From Schleiferiaceae bacterium (GTDB taxonomy: Bacteria > Bacteroidota > Bacteroidia > Flavobacteriales > Schleiferiaceae): 64,000 bases of DNA. The stretch covers positions 1-64,000 of the forward strand of contig JAGYKI010000013.1 of the NCBI GenBank assembly GCA_018401735.1, written 5' to 3'. Made by a program: the position numbers and the translations under genes. Numbering within the stretch: the stretch's first letter is position 1; the number at the start of each line of letters is the position of its first letter. Under the pieces are notes generated by a model. It did not search any database, was not told the DNA's origin, and was given only the letters and a program-made list of their open reading frames with translations. Below are positions 8,446-17,510 of this stretch, in pieces.

Positions 8446-9398
8446 CTTATTAGAAATATCGAAAAGAAAGAAAGCAATACTAGTAGATAGATGGAATCTT
8501 TTAGCCAGCGGTTTTGCAGGGCTTCAATAGTTAATGATAAAGCATAAGCAATGCTGTAAACCAGCATACTTAGCCAAAAGGTTTTGTTCCCCAAACTGAA
8601 GCTTGCTAGGATTAGTAATAGCATTAGGATTACCCACAAATCGACCACCTTCCTCTGCAAATTATTTAAGCGCTTCTTAAATGATAAAAGGACTAGGATA
8701 CTAAAAATAGCTAGCATCGGCCAAATCAATAAGCCGTAATTATCAATCCAACTTACCGATGGCAAGCCGAAGCTTAAGGCCGTGAGAGAGTTCTTATAGC
8801 TAGTAAAAGCATCTACGCCGAACCAGCCCTCTACCGCTACCACAAAATAAGTTGCCGCGCCATAACCCAAGATAATCGCCGCTAAACTTTTCGCGGTAAA
8901 TTTAGCGCTAAGCAATATGGTCGCTAGAATAATAATGGCAAAGAAGATGGCTTCCGGAACCTGATAGCTAACAAAGCCTGCTAAGAGACTCAGAAGAAAT
9001 ACAACTTCCTCTATTCTATTTTCCCTTTGCACTAGGGCTTGTAAAAACAACAGTAGAATTAGCCCAAGACCTAAAAGCCAATAGCTTGCACTATCGTTAA
9101 GGCCCACGAATAAACTTAAGGAAGCTATAACCGCAATAAAGGTAGAATGATAGTTTCCCTCGAAGATGTGCAAGCGGTTTTGCGCTTCATTAAAGATAAA
9201 AGCAAATAATAAAAGGCTTAGAACGAAAATTATCTTGGCCAAAAAAGGGGAAACACTATACCTAGTTACGAGGCTTATCGAATTAACAACCAGCAACTTA
9301 TCGTCAATCCAAAATATTGACACACAAACAAGCAAGCTCAAGACTATGCTATTTAGCATGCTTCTAATACCTATATTGGAAAAGAGTCTTGCAAACAT
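8442..9398 (-). CDS. multi-pass membrane protein, DUF6427-like
   Basis: The 318-residue product is almost entirely hydrophobic, with about nine to ten predicted membrane spans separated by short loops such as QRENRIEE and KKRLNNLQRK. I recognise no catalytic motif. Assignment to DUF6427 rests on size, topology and context: in Flavobacteriia a DUF6427 gene commonly lies with a DUF6341 gene and purD, and here a DUF6341-like gene and purD follow. Start ATG at 9398. Its stop codon lies inside a dispersed repeat. The function is unknown; a polymerase- or transporter-like membrane role is possible but unsupported. Confidence 0.65.
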   Translation of the reverse strand: MFARLFSNIGIRSMLNSIVLSLLVCVSIFWIDDKLLVVNSISLVTRYSVSPFLAKIIFVLSLLLFAFIFNEAQNRLHIFEGNYHSTFIAVIASLSLFVGLNDSASYWLLGLGLILLLFLQALVQRENRIEEVVFLLSLLAGFVSYQVPEAIFFAIIILATILLSAKFTAKSLAAIILGYGAATYFVVAVEGWFGVDAFTSYKNSLTALSFGLPSVSWIDNYGLLIWPMLAIFSILVLLSFKKRLNNLQRKVVDLWVILMLLLILASFSLGNKTFWLSMLVYSIAYALSLTIEALQNRWLKDSIYLLVLLSFFSIFLIR

Positions 9399-9420
9399 CT
9401 AGGCTTTTTAGCTACTTTTG
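9389..9420 (+). promoter_or_regulatory. Bacteroidota-type promoter for the small membrane gene
   Basis: TTG at 9389-9391 and TACTTTTG at 9413-9420 (consensus TAnnTTTG) are separated by 21 bases, the spacing expected for the -33/-7 promoters of Bacteroidota. The ATG of the downstream gene is at 9439. Confidence 0.55.
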
Positions 9421-9438
9421 ACACACAAAATTTTGGTC

Positions 9439-9609
9439 ATGCAAATTAAGGATATCGTATACGCCTTGGGCGATTTTTTTCTTTGGACTTTTGAAATACT
9501 TGGCACATTAGGAAATGTACCAAATATTATTTTCTCAAGCATTATTGCTATTCTCTTTCTTTATTGGATGAAAGAAATGGCGGGTCATGCTAGTCGCGGA
9601 GAAAAATAG
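9439..9609 (+). CDS. small membrane protein, DUF6341-like
   Basis: A 56-residue protein with an N-terminal amphipathic part (MQIKDIVYALGDFFLWTFE) and one membrane span near residues 31-47 (IIFSSIIAILFLYWMKE). A longer reading from a TTG at 9418 overlaps the promoter box and is rejected. The call rests on size and the DUF6427/purD neighbourhood seen in Flavobacteriia. It converges on purD with a single base between the two stop codons. The function is unknown. Confidence 0.65.
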   Translation: MQIKDIVYALGDFFLWTFEILGTLGNVPNIIFSSIIAILFLYWMKEMAGHASRGEK

Positions 9610-9610
9610 A

Positions 9611-10879
9611 TTACAGATCGAAACCGATATCTTTTCGGTATTCTATCCCTTCATAACATATGGCTTTGATTCCGGCATAAGATCGGGACAAAGCCTCTTC
9701 TTTGCTGCTTCCCAAAGCACTAATCGCTATTACACGTCCGCCATTGGTAACAATCTTGTCTTCCAATAATTTAGTGCCGGCATGAAAAGCGAGAACTTCT
9801 TTTAATTTATCAAGGCCGCTAATTTCCTTCCCCTTAGGATAAGTCCCTGGGTAACCTTCAGAAACGGCCATAACAGTGGTCGCAAACTCCTCACTAATTT
9901 CGAGTTTTTCTTCGGCTAGCCTTCCTTCTGCAGTCGCTTTAAGATGTTGCAAGAAATCGCTTTTGATGCGTGGCATTACTACTTCTGTTTCAGGGTCACC
10001 CATTCTAACATTGTATTCAATAACCATAGGTTCTCCTTGAACTTCGATAAGGCCTATAAAAACAAATCCCACGTAAGTGAAATCTGCCTCATTTAGACCT
10101 CTAACTGTTGGTTCTACAATACGGCTAATCACCTTCTCCATCATGGTATTATCTACAAAGCTTACGGGAGAAACCGCTCCCATGCCACCTGTATTAGGGC
10201 CGGTATCGCCTTCACCTACGCGTTTATAGTCTTTGGCCACCGGCAATACTTTATAGCTCTTACCGTCCGTTAAAACGAATACTGAAAACTCCAAACCACC
10301 TAAAAACTCTTCAATTACCAAGGTTTTACTAGCGTCGCCAAACTTACCGCTTAGCATAGCATCTAGCTCTTCTTGCGCTTCCGCTAGATTGTCAATAATT
10401 AGCACACCTTTTCCCGCGGCAAGCCCATCTGCCTTGAGCACAAATGGTGCTTTTAAAGTAGCTAGAAAAGCTTTGGCCTCCGCTTCATCACCGCTACTAA
10501 AACTGCGGTAGGCCGCAGTAGGGATTTGGTGCTTAGCCATAAATTCTTTGGCAAACTTTTTAGAGCCTTCCAATTGAGAAGCCACTTTATCGGGACCAAT
10601 TATCGCGATACTTTTTAACTCAGCGTCGTTTTTAAAATAGTCTACCACCCCCGCTACTAATGGCGCTTCTGGCCCGACCACTACGAGATCAATTTTTTGC
10701 TTGAGGCAGAAGGATTTTAAACTCGGGAAATCCTCCGGATTTAAATTTATATTCTCACCTAATTCTGCTGTTCCAGCATTACCTGGTGCGATAAATAATT
10801 TTTCCAATAAGTTGCTTTGTGAAATCTTCCAAGACATGGCGTGCTCGCGTCCTCCACTGCCTAAAACTAAAACCCTCAT
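9611..10879 (-). CDS. purD: phosphoribosylamine--glycine ligase
   Basis: This enzyme makes glycinamide ribonucleotide in purine synthesis. The 422-residue product has the family N-terminus VLVLGSGGREHA, the ATP-grasp region with LKADGLAAGKGV and VIEEFLGGLEFSVF, the signature NTGGMGAVSP, and the metal-binding end EYNVRMGDPETE. The length is typical. I chose the ATG at 10879, which places VLVLGSGGREHA at residue 2; an ATG at 10900 would add seven residues that are not part of the family. A TAGTTTTG box at 10905-10898 on this strand is a candidate -7 element, though it overlaps the alternative start. Confidence 0.95.
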   Translation of the reverse strand: MRVLVLGSGGREHAMSWKISQSNLLEKLFIAPGNAGTAELGENINLNPEDFPSLKSFCLKQKIDLVVVGPEAPLVAGVVDYFKNDAELKSIAIIGPDKVASQLEGSKKFAKEFMAKHQIPTAAYRSFSSGDEAEAKAFLATLKAPFVLKADGLAAGKGVLIIDNLAEAQEELDAMLSGKFGDASKTLVIEEFLGGLEFSVFVLTDGKSYKVLPVAKDYKRVGEGDTGPNTGGMGAVSPVSFVDNTMMEKVISRIVEPTVRGLNEADFTYVGFVFIGLIEVQGEPMVIEYNVRMGDPETEVVMPRIKSDFLQHLKATAEGRLAEEKLEISEEFATTVMAVSEGYPGTYPKGKEISGLDKLKEVLAFHAGTKLLEDKIVTNGGRVIAISALGSSKEEALSRSYAGIKAICYEGIEYRKDIGFDL

Positions 10880-10897
10880 AGTGTATTTAATATGGCG

Positions 10898-10905
10898 CAA
10901 AACTA
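10898..10905 (-). promoter_or_regulatory. candidate -7 box for purD
   Basis: The minus strand reads TAGTTTTG, fitting TAnnTTTG, 18 bases before the chosen purD ATG. No convincing -33 TTG is found at the usual spacing. Confidence 0.35.
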
Positions 10906-11010
10906 AGATTAATATCGGCAGAAGGCTAGCTACTGACTCGCAAAAACAAAAGTATAAAAGTGTTTCAGCGACACTCTTTATTTAAAAGGGCTTTCGATTA
11001 ATAAAAAAAC

Positions 11011-11018
11011 TACTTTTG
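11011..11018 (+). promoter_or_regulatory. candidate -7 box for gdhA
   Basis: TACTTTTG fits TAnnTTTG and lies 23 bases before the gdhA ATG. A -33 TTG is not evident at 19-21 bases. Confidence 0.45.
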
Positions 11019-11026
11019 CAGGATAA

Positions 11027-12397
<1,371 letters not shown>

Positions 12398-12419
12398 TAA
12401 TACCAATTTTAACACTAAA

Positions 12420-12448
12420 AGCCCTCCGTAAACGAGGGCTTTTTTTTT
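12420..12448 (+). terminator. rho-independent terminator of gdhA
   Basis: The stem AGCCCTC (12420-12426) pairs with GAGGGCT (12434-12440) around a seven-base loop and is followed by a run of T. It lies 23 bases after the gdhA stop. Confidence 0.9.
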
Positions 12449-12550
12449 GATCAAAGGCGATAAATGGTGCTTCTGTATAGATTTAGCAGCCTCCACCCGA
12501 GGATTAGTTCTTGGGGCTAGTAAAACTAGCGGCGATACGGTCTAAAAAGC

Positions 12551-12588
12551 CACTATTTATAAGAGGTCTGAGGCCTAATTTTAAATAG
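12551..12588 (-). repeat. dispersed 3'-end repeat, copy B (partial)
   Basis: On the minus strand this copy carries TAAAATTAGGCCTCAGACC then TCTTATAAATAGTGG, nearly identical to the copy beside dxs, but lacks the GTGAGTTCGAC start. It lies between gdhA and the convergent binding-protein gene. Confidence 0.65.
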
Positions 12589-12600
12589 AAATTAGGTTAA

Positions 12601-12632
12601 AAAACAAAAGCCCCGTGCTTTCGCACGGGGCT
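12601..12632 (-). terminator. rho-independent terminator of the secreted binding protein
   Basis: A ten-base perfect stem (12609-12618 with 12623-12632, AGCCCCGTGC) has a four-base loop. On the minus strand it is followed by a T-rich stretch (TTTGTTTT). Confidence 0.9.
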
Positions 12633-12659
12633 TTCTAATGAGATCTCTCTCATTTACAC

Positions 12660-14888
12660 CTACTCAATTACTATTTTCTCGCTGTGGCTACTAGAACCGT
12701 TGCTTACATTAATTAGATAGATACCTTTTGGTAAAGACTGTACATCAACGTGATGTAAGCTATTTTTACCATTAAGGCTTAATACTTCTGCGTGCATTAC
12801 TTTGCCAGCAAGGTTAATGATGCTTAAAGTAGCCTGAGGAGAATCTAAGCTAAGACGTACCTCAAAAGAACCATTAGTTGGGTTAGGGCTAAAACTAAAA
12901 GCGTTTAAGTTTGTATTTTCAGCTAAACCTATAGTACCTGCGCCGAACATCACATCATCGATGTAGAATGTTTTTGGTCCACCTTGAGTAGCGCCATCTG
13001 TACCGAAGTTAGGGAATACAGAAACTACATCATAGGTTTGAGTTAAATCCAAGGCTGGAGTATTCGCAGCGTTGTTTGTAAAATCAAACGTTAAGGTTTC
13101 CCAGGCACCGGCCATAGTAGTAGTAGCAATAGTTTCTACCGAAATTGCCCCGGCATTCTTGTCTTCTACTTTTAAAAGCACATCAACACCCGCATCTGGA
13201 GACCAAACACGTACGGTCATTGTAGTTTCGGTAGCAGTAAAAGGAACTGGATTAGCTAAACCTCCAAAAGATACAGTTACGCCAGCCCAAGTTTGAGCAT
13301 TACCTTCTTTAGTAATTTGCATTACGGTATTTGCCGCATTGGTTGGGTCAGCTAAAATGGTATCCGAAGCACCTCCAAAAGCTGCACTTGCATAATTTAC
13401 CGTGCTATCTTCCCAAGTGATAGGTAAGTCAACTTGACTTAAAACAGGACCCGTTCCACCACCAGTACCGAACACAAAATCGTCTGCGTAATACGTTTTA
13501 TCACCTGCTGTGTTGCCATCTGTTCCGAAGTTCGGGAATAAAGAAAGCATATCGTAGGTGTTAGCGTAATTAATTACTGCGGTACCTGGCGCTTCGTTAC
13601 CCGCGCTAAAATCAAAGGTTAAAGTTTCCCAAGCCCCAGCTTGTGTAGTACTTGCTAAAGTTTCTACGGTTTTAGTATTATCATTAACGTCTTCTGCTTT
13701 AAGCAAGAAAGGAATACCAGCATCTGGAGACCATACACGTACCGTTATAATATTATCAGTAGCGGTAAAAGGAATGGCAGTAGCTAAACCACCGAAAGAT
13801 ACCGTAGTACCAGCCCATGTTTGTGCACCTAGAGGCTTGTTAAGAAGCAATACATTATTGGCAGCATTGGTTGGATCAACCACAACGCTATCAGCATTAC
13901 CACCAAAACTAATAGTAGTATAAGCAACAGTAGCATCGTCAAAAGTAATTGGTAAATCTACTTGAGAAAGCATAGTTCCACCAGCACCGAATACCACATC
14001 ATCAATATAGTAGGTTTTATTACCTGCAGTATTTCCATCAGTTCCGAAGTTAGGGAAGACCGAGAGCATGTCATAAGTATTCGCATAATTAATCACCGCT
14101 GTACCTGGGGCTTCATTCCCAGCACTGAAGTCAAAAGTTAAAGTTTCCCAAGCACCTGCTTGAGTAGTAGACGCTAAAGTCTCTACCGTTTTGGTATTAT
14201 CATTAACGTCTTCTGCTTTAAGCAAGAAAGAGATGTTAGAATCTGGAGACCAAACACGAACAGTAATGATATTATCAGTAGAAGAAAAAGGAATCGCAGT
14301 GGCCAAACCACCAGCAGACACAGTAGTACCAGCCCAAGTTTGAGCGCCTAAAGGCTTATTAAGAACTAGTACATTATTTGCGGCATTCGTAGGGTCGGGA
14401 GCAATACTATCTACATTACCACCAAAACTAACCGTAGTATAAGCTACAGTTGGGTCATCGAAAGTAATTGGTAAAGCAACTTGTGTTCCTGTTCCTCCGC
14501 CTGTTCCGCAAGTAGCACACTGTTCCCAACAAACTACCGCTAAAGTAGTGTCACCACTGAAGGTAAGAATACGATTGGTAAAGCCCGAAGTCGTGATAGT
14601 ACAAGGAGATCCAGGAGTTAAGTTTTCTTGAGCCGTCCAACCATCTAAAGTGAATTTATATTCAATAGTACCGGCTGTTAAAGGAAGAGATACCTCCCAA
14701 ATACCATCGCTGTTTGCATCCGTCATTGGATTACAAGCGCCACACCACGAATTAAATGTCCCATTAACATTTGCAGTGGTAAAACTTCCAGTATAGTTGT
14801 TCAAATCAACTTGGAAAGTTACGGTATCCGTTTGAGCCTGCAAAAAGCCGAAGGATGCCATTAGAAAGAGTAGAGTAAATTTTCTCAT
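12660..14888 (-). CDS. T9SS-secreted protein with three repeated carbohydrate-binding-like modules
   Basis: The 742-residue product has a signal peptide (residues 1-18). A beta-sandwich of the AMPK-CBM/E-set kind follows at about 20-118 (NGTFNSWCG, DGIWEVSLPL, EYKFTLDGW), with a Cys-rich linker. Three tandem modules of about 160 residues each come next (from about 138, 310 and 484). The protein ends in a type A T9SS sorting domain (about 660-742, FSFSPNPTNGSFEV to PKGIYLINV). Each module carries TWAG, VRVWSPD, WETLTFDF and FPNFGTDG plus a YIDDV/YADDF end. The same module type ends the glycan-binding lipoprotein at 32462. There are no hydrolase motifs. Divergent transcription from the PUL regulator suggests it binds beta-glucan at or outside the surface; that is inference. 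Confidence 0.75.
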   Translation of the reverse strand: MRKFTLLFLMASFGFLQAQTDTVTFQVDLNNYTGSFTTANVNGTFNSWCGACNPMTDANSDGIWEVSLPLTAGTIEYKFTLDGWTAQENLTPGSPCTITTSGFTNRILTFSGDTTLAVVCWEQCATCGTGGGTGTQVALPITFDDPTVAYTTVSFGGNVDSIAPDPTNAANNVLVLNKPLGAQTWAGTTVSAGGLATAIPFSSTDNIITVRVWSPDSNISFLLKAEDVNDNTKTVETLASTTQAGAWETLTFDFSAGNEAPGTAVINYANTYDMLSVFPNFGTDGNTAGNKTYYIDDVVFGAGGTMLSQVDLPITFDDATVAYTTISFGGNADSVVVDPTNAANNVLLLNKPLGAQTWAGTTVSFGGLATAIPFTATDNIITVRVWSPDAGIPFLLKAEDVNDNTKTVETLASTTQAGAWETLTFDFSAGNEAPGTAVINYANTYDMLSLFPNFGTDGNTAGDKTYYADDFVFGTGGGTGPVLSQVDLPITWEDSTVNYASAAFGGASDTILADPTNAANTVMQITKEGNAQTWAGVTVSFGGLANPVPFTATETTMTVRVWSPDAGVDVLLKVEDKNAGAISVETIATTTMAGAWETLTFDFTNNAANTPALDLTQTYDVVSVFPNFGTDGATQGGPKTFYIDDVMFGAGTIGLAENTNLNAFSFSPNPTNGSFEVRLSLDSPQATLSIINLAGKVMHAEVLSLNGKNSLHHVDVQSLPKGIYLINVSNGSSSHSEKIVIE

Positions 14889-14908
14889 GTGCTTTAAAAT
14901 TATTTGGA

Positions 14909-14916
14909 CAAAGTTA
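14909..14916 (-). promoter_or_regulatory. candidate -7 box for the secreted binding protein
   Basis: The minus strand reads TAACTTTG (TAnnTTTG) 20 bases before the ATG. A 15-base context, TTTGGACAAAGTTAT on plus, recurs at the pepA promoter. Confidence 0.4.
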
Positions 14917-15010
14917 TAGACTTTTATTCAAAAAAACTATAAGTGAATGTAGAAAATATTTTATTAGTTGTTAATCAGACATTTAAAGAAAGTTGCCCGC
15001 GGATTTAAAA

Positions 15011-15025
15011 TAGTACTAGGTACTA
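15011..15025. promoter_or_regulatory. inverted repeat, candidate operator in the divergent regulator promoter
   Basis: TAGTAC and GTACTA form a perfect inverted repeat with a three-base centre. It ends 15 bases before the TACTTTTG box, so it covers the expected -33 region of the regulator gene. It contains GGTACT, whose complement AGTACC is in the susC promoter repeat. Confidence 0.5.
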
Positions 15026-15040
15026 TATCAACTTTTTTTT

Positions 15041-15048
15041 TACTTTTG
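15041..15048 (+). promoter_or_regulatory. candidate -7 box of the PUL regulator operon
   Basis: TACTTTTG matches TAnnTTTG, 27 bases before the regulator ATG and just downstream of the inverted repeat at 15011-15025. Confidence 0.5.
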
Positions 15049-15075
15049 AAAAACTAATAGACAAGTCTTATACAA

Positions 15076-15825
15076 ATGAGCGAAAAAGAATTTCCTCTCC
15101 ATATACCGAGTAAATATCACGTTTCTTATTATCAAATACCCATTGAAAGGTTTTTCCAATTTGGCTTTTCCGTAGACTGTGTGGTGTTTGGGTGTCTAGA
15201 GAACACTTTAAAGGTAATGCTGGTGGAAAGAGGTGTTCAGCCTTTTAAAGGACAATGGGCTTTGCCAGGAGACTTGGTTTATCCAAACGAAGAGATCTCA
15301 ACCGCGGCCGAACGAGTACTGAGAGACCTTACTGGGATTCAAGACATCCCTACTATGGAGCAAACCAAAACTTACGGAAAGGTAGATCGTCACCCAGTAG
15401 GCCGAGTATTAACCGTTGGGCATTACGCTTTGGTGAACCCCGATATATACAATCCTCACGCCTCTTCTTGGGCTGATAATATTCACTGGGTGGACATTGA
15501 AGAATTACCAGGATTGGCCTTTGACCATCAAGAAATTATTGAAGACGCTTTAGAAGCATTAAGAACTGACGCCCGTAAAAAGCCCATTGGCTTTGACCTT
15601 TTGCCCGAAAAGTTTACCCTGAACGATTTACAGATTATTTACGAAAGCATTTTCAGCACCAAACTTGACAAAGGAAACTTCAGAAAGCGCATGTTGAATA
15701 TGGGTTTATTAAAGGCTTTGGAAGAAACGCAAGAGAATGTTGCACATCGACCAGCCCGACTATACTCTTTTGATACTCAATCTTACGAAACCTTAAAGGC
15801 CAAAGATTTCTCGTTCGAGATATAA
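15076..15825 (+). CDS. NrtR-like transcriptional regulator: Nudix sensor domain plus winged helix
   Basis: The 249-residue product has a Nudix-fold domain (about residues 25-160, VMLVERGVQPFKGQWALPGD) and a C-terminal winged-helix domain (about 172-245, LPEKFTLNDLQIIYESIF, FRKRMLNMGLLK). This is the NrtR-type layout used in Bacteroidota for sugar-pathway control. The Nudix box is degenerate: the usual REUxEExGU part reads RVLRDLTGI, so the catalytic glutamates are missing and hydrolysis is unlikely. The domain probably senses a sugar or nucleotide ligand. It is the first gene of an operon with two transporters and five glucan-degrading enzymes, so it most likely controls this locus. An inverted repeat in its own promoter suggests autoregulation. 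Confidence 0.82.
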   Translation: MSEKEFPLHIPSKYHVSYYQIPIERFFQFGFSVDCVVFGCLENTLKVMLVERGVQPFKGQWALPGDLVYPNEEISTAAERVLRDLTGIQDIPTMEQTKTYGKVDRHPVGRVLTVGHYALVNPDIYNPHASSWADNIHWVDIEELPGLAFDHQEIIEDALEALRTDARKKPIGFDLLPEKFTLNDLQIIYESIFSTKLDKGNFRKRMLNMGLLKALEETQENVAHRPARLYSFDTQSYETLKAKDFSFEI

Positions 15826-15848
15826 ACCAAGCTCAACACTGCAACTTT

Positions 15849-17483
15849 ATGAACCACCAACAACTCAACTTTTTAGATCACGCGGTTTTAATTGGCTATT
15901 TTGCCTTGATCTTGGTGGTTTCGTTGTATTTAATAATTAAAGAAAAGAAGAGTAGCAGCGCCAATGCTTCATCCGATTACTTTTTAGGGGGTAAAAACCT
16001 CTCTTGGTTTGTTATCGGCGCCTCGCTTTTCGCTTCTAATATTGGTTCTGAGCACCTTGTAGGCCTTGCAGGCGCTGGTGCGGCCGGCGATTTTCCCGCC
16101 GCCCAGTTTGAAATCCTTGCTGCCTTTATGCTTTTACTTTTAGGCTGGCTTTTTGTCCCACTCTATTTAAGAAGCGGTGTTTTCACCATGCCTCAGTTTT
16201 TAGAAAGGCGCTATGGCCCATGGGCGAGAAACTACCTTACTTGGGTTTCGATATTAGGTTATGTAATCACCAAAATTGCGCTTACCATTACTGCTGGTGG
16301 AATCATCTTCACCACTTTAATGGGTATCGACTTCTGGACTGGAGCTATAATAGTGGTGGTTGCCACTGGCGTTTACACCATTTTCGGAGGATTAAAAGTG
16401 GTGGTTTACACCGATATGATTCAGATGTTTATCCTTCTTGGAGGAAGTATTGCGCTGAGCTTTTACGGTCTCGATGCCTTAGGCGGCTGGGACGAGGTTG
16501 AAAAATTAACTGCTCCCAACTATACCAGTCTTTGGCGACCCCTTAGCGACCCCAACTTTCCTTGGACCGGCATTCTTTTTGGCGCGCCCATTCTTGGTGT
16601 CTGGTATTGGTGTACCGATCAGTTTATTGTGCAGCGTGTTTTAGCGGCTCGCAATATCGATCAAGCCCGTAAAGGGACCATCTTCGCCGCTTACCTAAAA
16701 ATGCTTCCCCTTTTTATTTTTGTTGTTCCGGGCCTTATCGCCTACGCATTATCCGTTCAAGCTGGCTCTAACTTTAGCTTTCCCCAAGAAAATGGGGAAG
16801 TTTTATACGACGCGGCCTTACCGATGCTAACCATGCAGCTCTTACCCGCTGGTTTAAGGGGTTTAGTGGTTGCTGGTTTAATCGCGGCTTTAATGAGCTC
16901 CCTCAGTTCGGTCTTTAATTCCTGCTCCACCTTATTTACTATCGATGTGTATCAAAGAATGAAACCTGAAACAAGCGAAAAGCAATTGGTTAAAGTGGGA
17001 CGTATCGCTACCGGAATCTTAGTAATCCTTGGCCTTGCATGGATCCCCCTTCTCGATTTATTAGAAGGTGGCCTTTTTCAAAAACTGCAAAGCATTCAAT
17101 CCTACATTTCGCCGCCCATCGCTTCGGTTTTTTTACTGGGCGTGTTTTCTAAACGCATCACCGCCAAGGGAGCTAAATATGCGCTACTTAGTGGTGCTAT
17201 TTTAGGAGCCACTCGCCTTATTTTAGAATTGAATAAAACCATTTTGCCAACTAGCCTAAGTTGGTATGTAGATATTAACTTCTTGCATTTCGCTCTCTTA
17301 CTGTTTCTTATTTGCACGCTAGTATTAGTAATGGTAAGCATCAGCGAAAGCGCCCCTAATTTTGAAAAAATTAAGTCTTTATTATATAATAGAAGTAATT
17401 CAGAGCCCAAGCAAAGCACCAACATACTTTTAAGTATTGGGCTTTTTATGGTAATTGGAGTACTTTGGATAGTGTTTAGTTAA
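15849..17483 (+). CDS. sodium:solute symporter (SSS/SGLT-like sugar transporter)
   Basis: The 544-residue protein has about 13-14 membrane spans and SSS-family text: SSDYFLGGKNLSWFVIGASLFASNIGSEH (read in pieces), FLERRYG, VYTIFGGLKVVVYTDMIQ, and WYWCTDQFIVQRVLAARN, which is characteristic of the SGLT sugar branch. SSS proteins use the sodium gradient to import solutes across the inner membrane. Context after the regulator and before the MFS gene and glucanases suggests glucose or short glucan as substrate. Gaps are short (23 bases upstream, 27 downstream), consistent with one operon. Confidence 0.9.
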   Translation: MNHQQLNFLDHAVLIGYFALILVVSLYLIIKEKKSSSANASSDYFLGGKNLSWFVIGASLFASNIGSEHLVGLAGAGAAGDFPAAQFEILAAFMLLLLGWLFVPLYLRSGVFTMPQFLERRYGPWARNYLTWVSILGYVITKIALTITAGGIIFTTLMGIDFWTGAIIVVVATGVYTIFGGLKVVVYTDMIQMFILLGGSIALSFYGLDALGGWDEVEKLTAPNYTSLWRPLSDPNFPWTGILFGAPILGVWYWCTDQFIVQRVLAARNIDQARKGTIFAAYLKMLPLFIFVVPGLIAYALSVQAGSNFSFPQENGEVLYDAALPMLTMQLLPAGLRGLVVAGLIAALMSSLSSVFNSCSTLFTIDVYQRMKPETSEKQLVKVGRIATGILVILGLAWIPLLDLLEGGLFQKLQSIQSYISPPIASVFLLGVFSKRITAKGAKYALLSGAILGATRLILELNKTILPTSLSWYVDINFLHFALLLFLICTLVLVMVSISESAPNFEKIKSLLYNRSNSEPKQSTNILLSIGLFMVIGVLWIVFS

Positions 17484-17510
17484 AACTGCCCTGCGGCAGA
17501 ACCAATTTTT

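Noticed and set aside
8432..8446. GGTCGAACTCACC resembling the T-arm of a tRNA
   Set aside because: No acceptor or anticodon stem fits around it, and the same text recurs in other copies of the dispersed repeat.
13420..14480. Regularly repeated DNA that could be mistaken for a direct-repeat array or CRISPR
   Set aside because: The repeat period is about 500 bases, in one open frame that encodes protein modules; there are no short repeats with unique spacers.
16220..16501. Overlapping open frame inside the SSS transporter gene
   Set aside because: It lies in another frame of a clear gene and its translation has no domain features.
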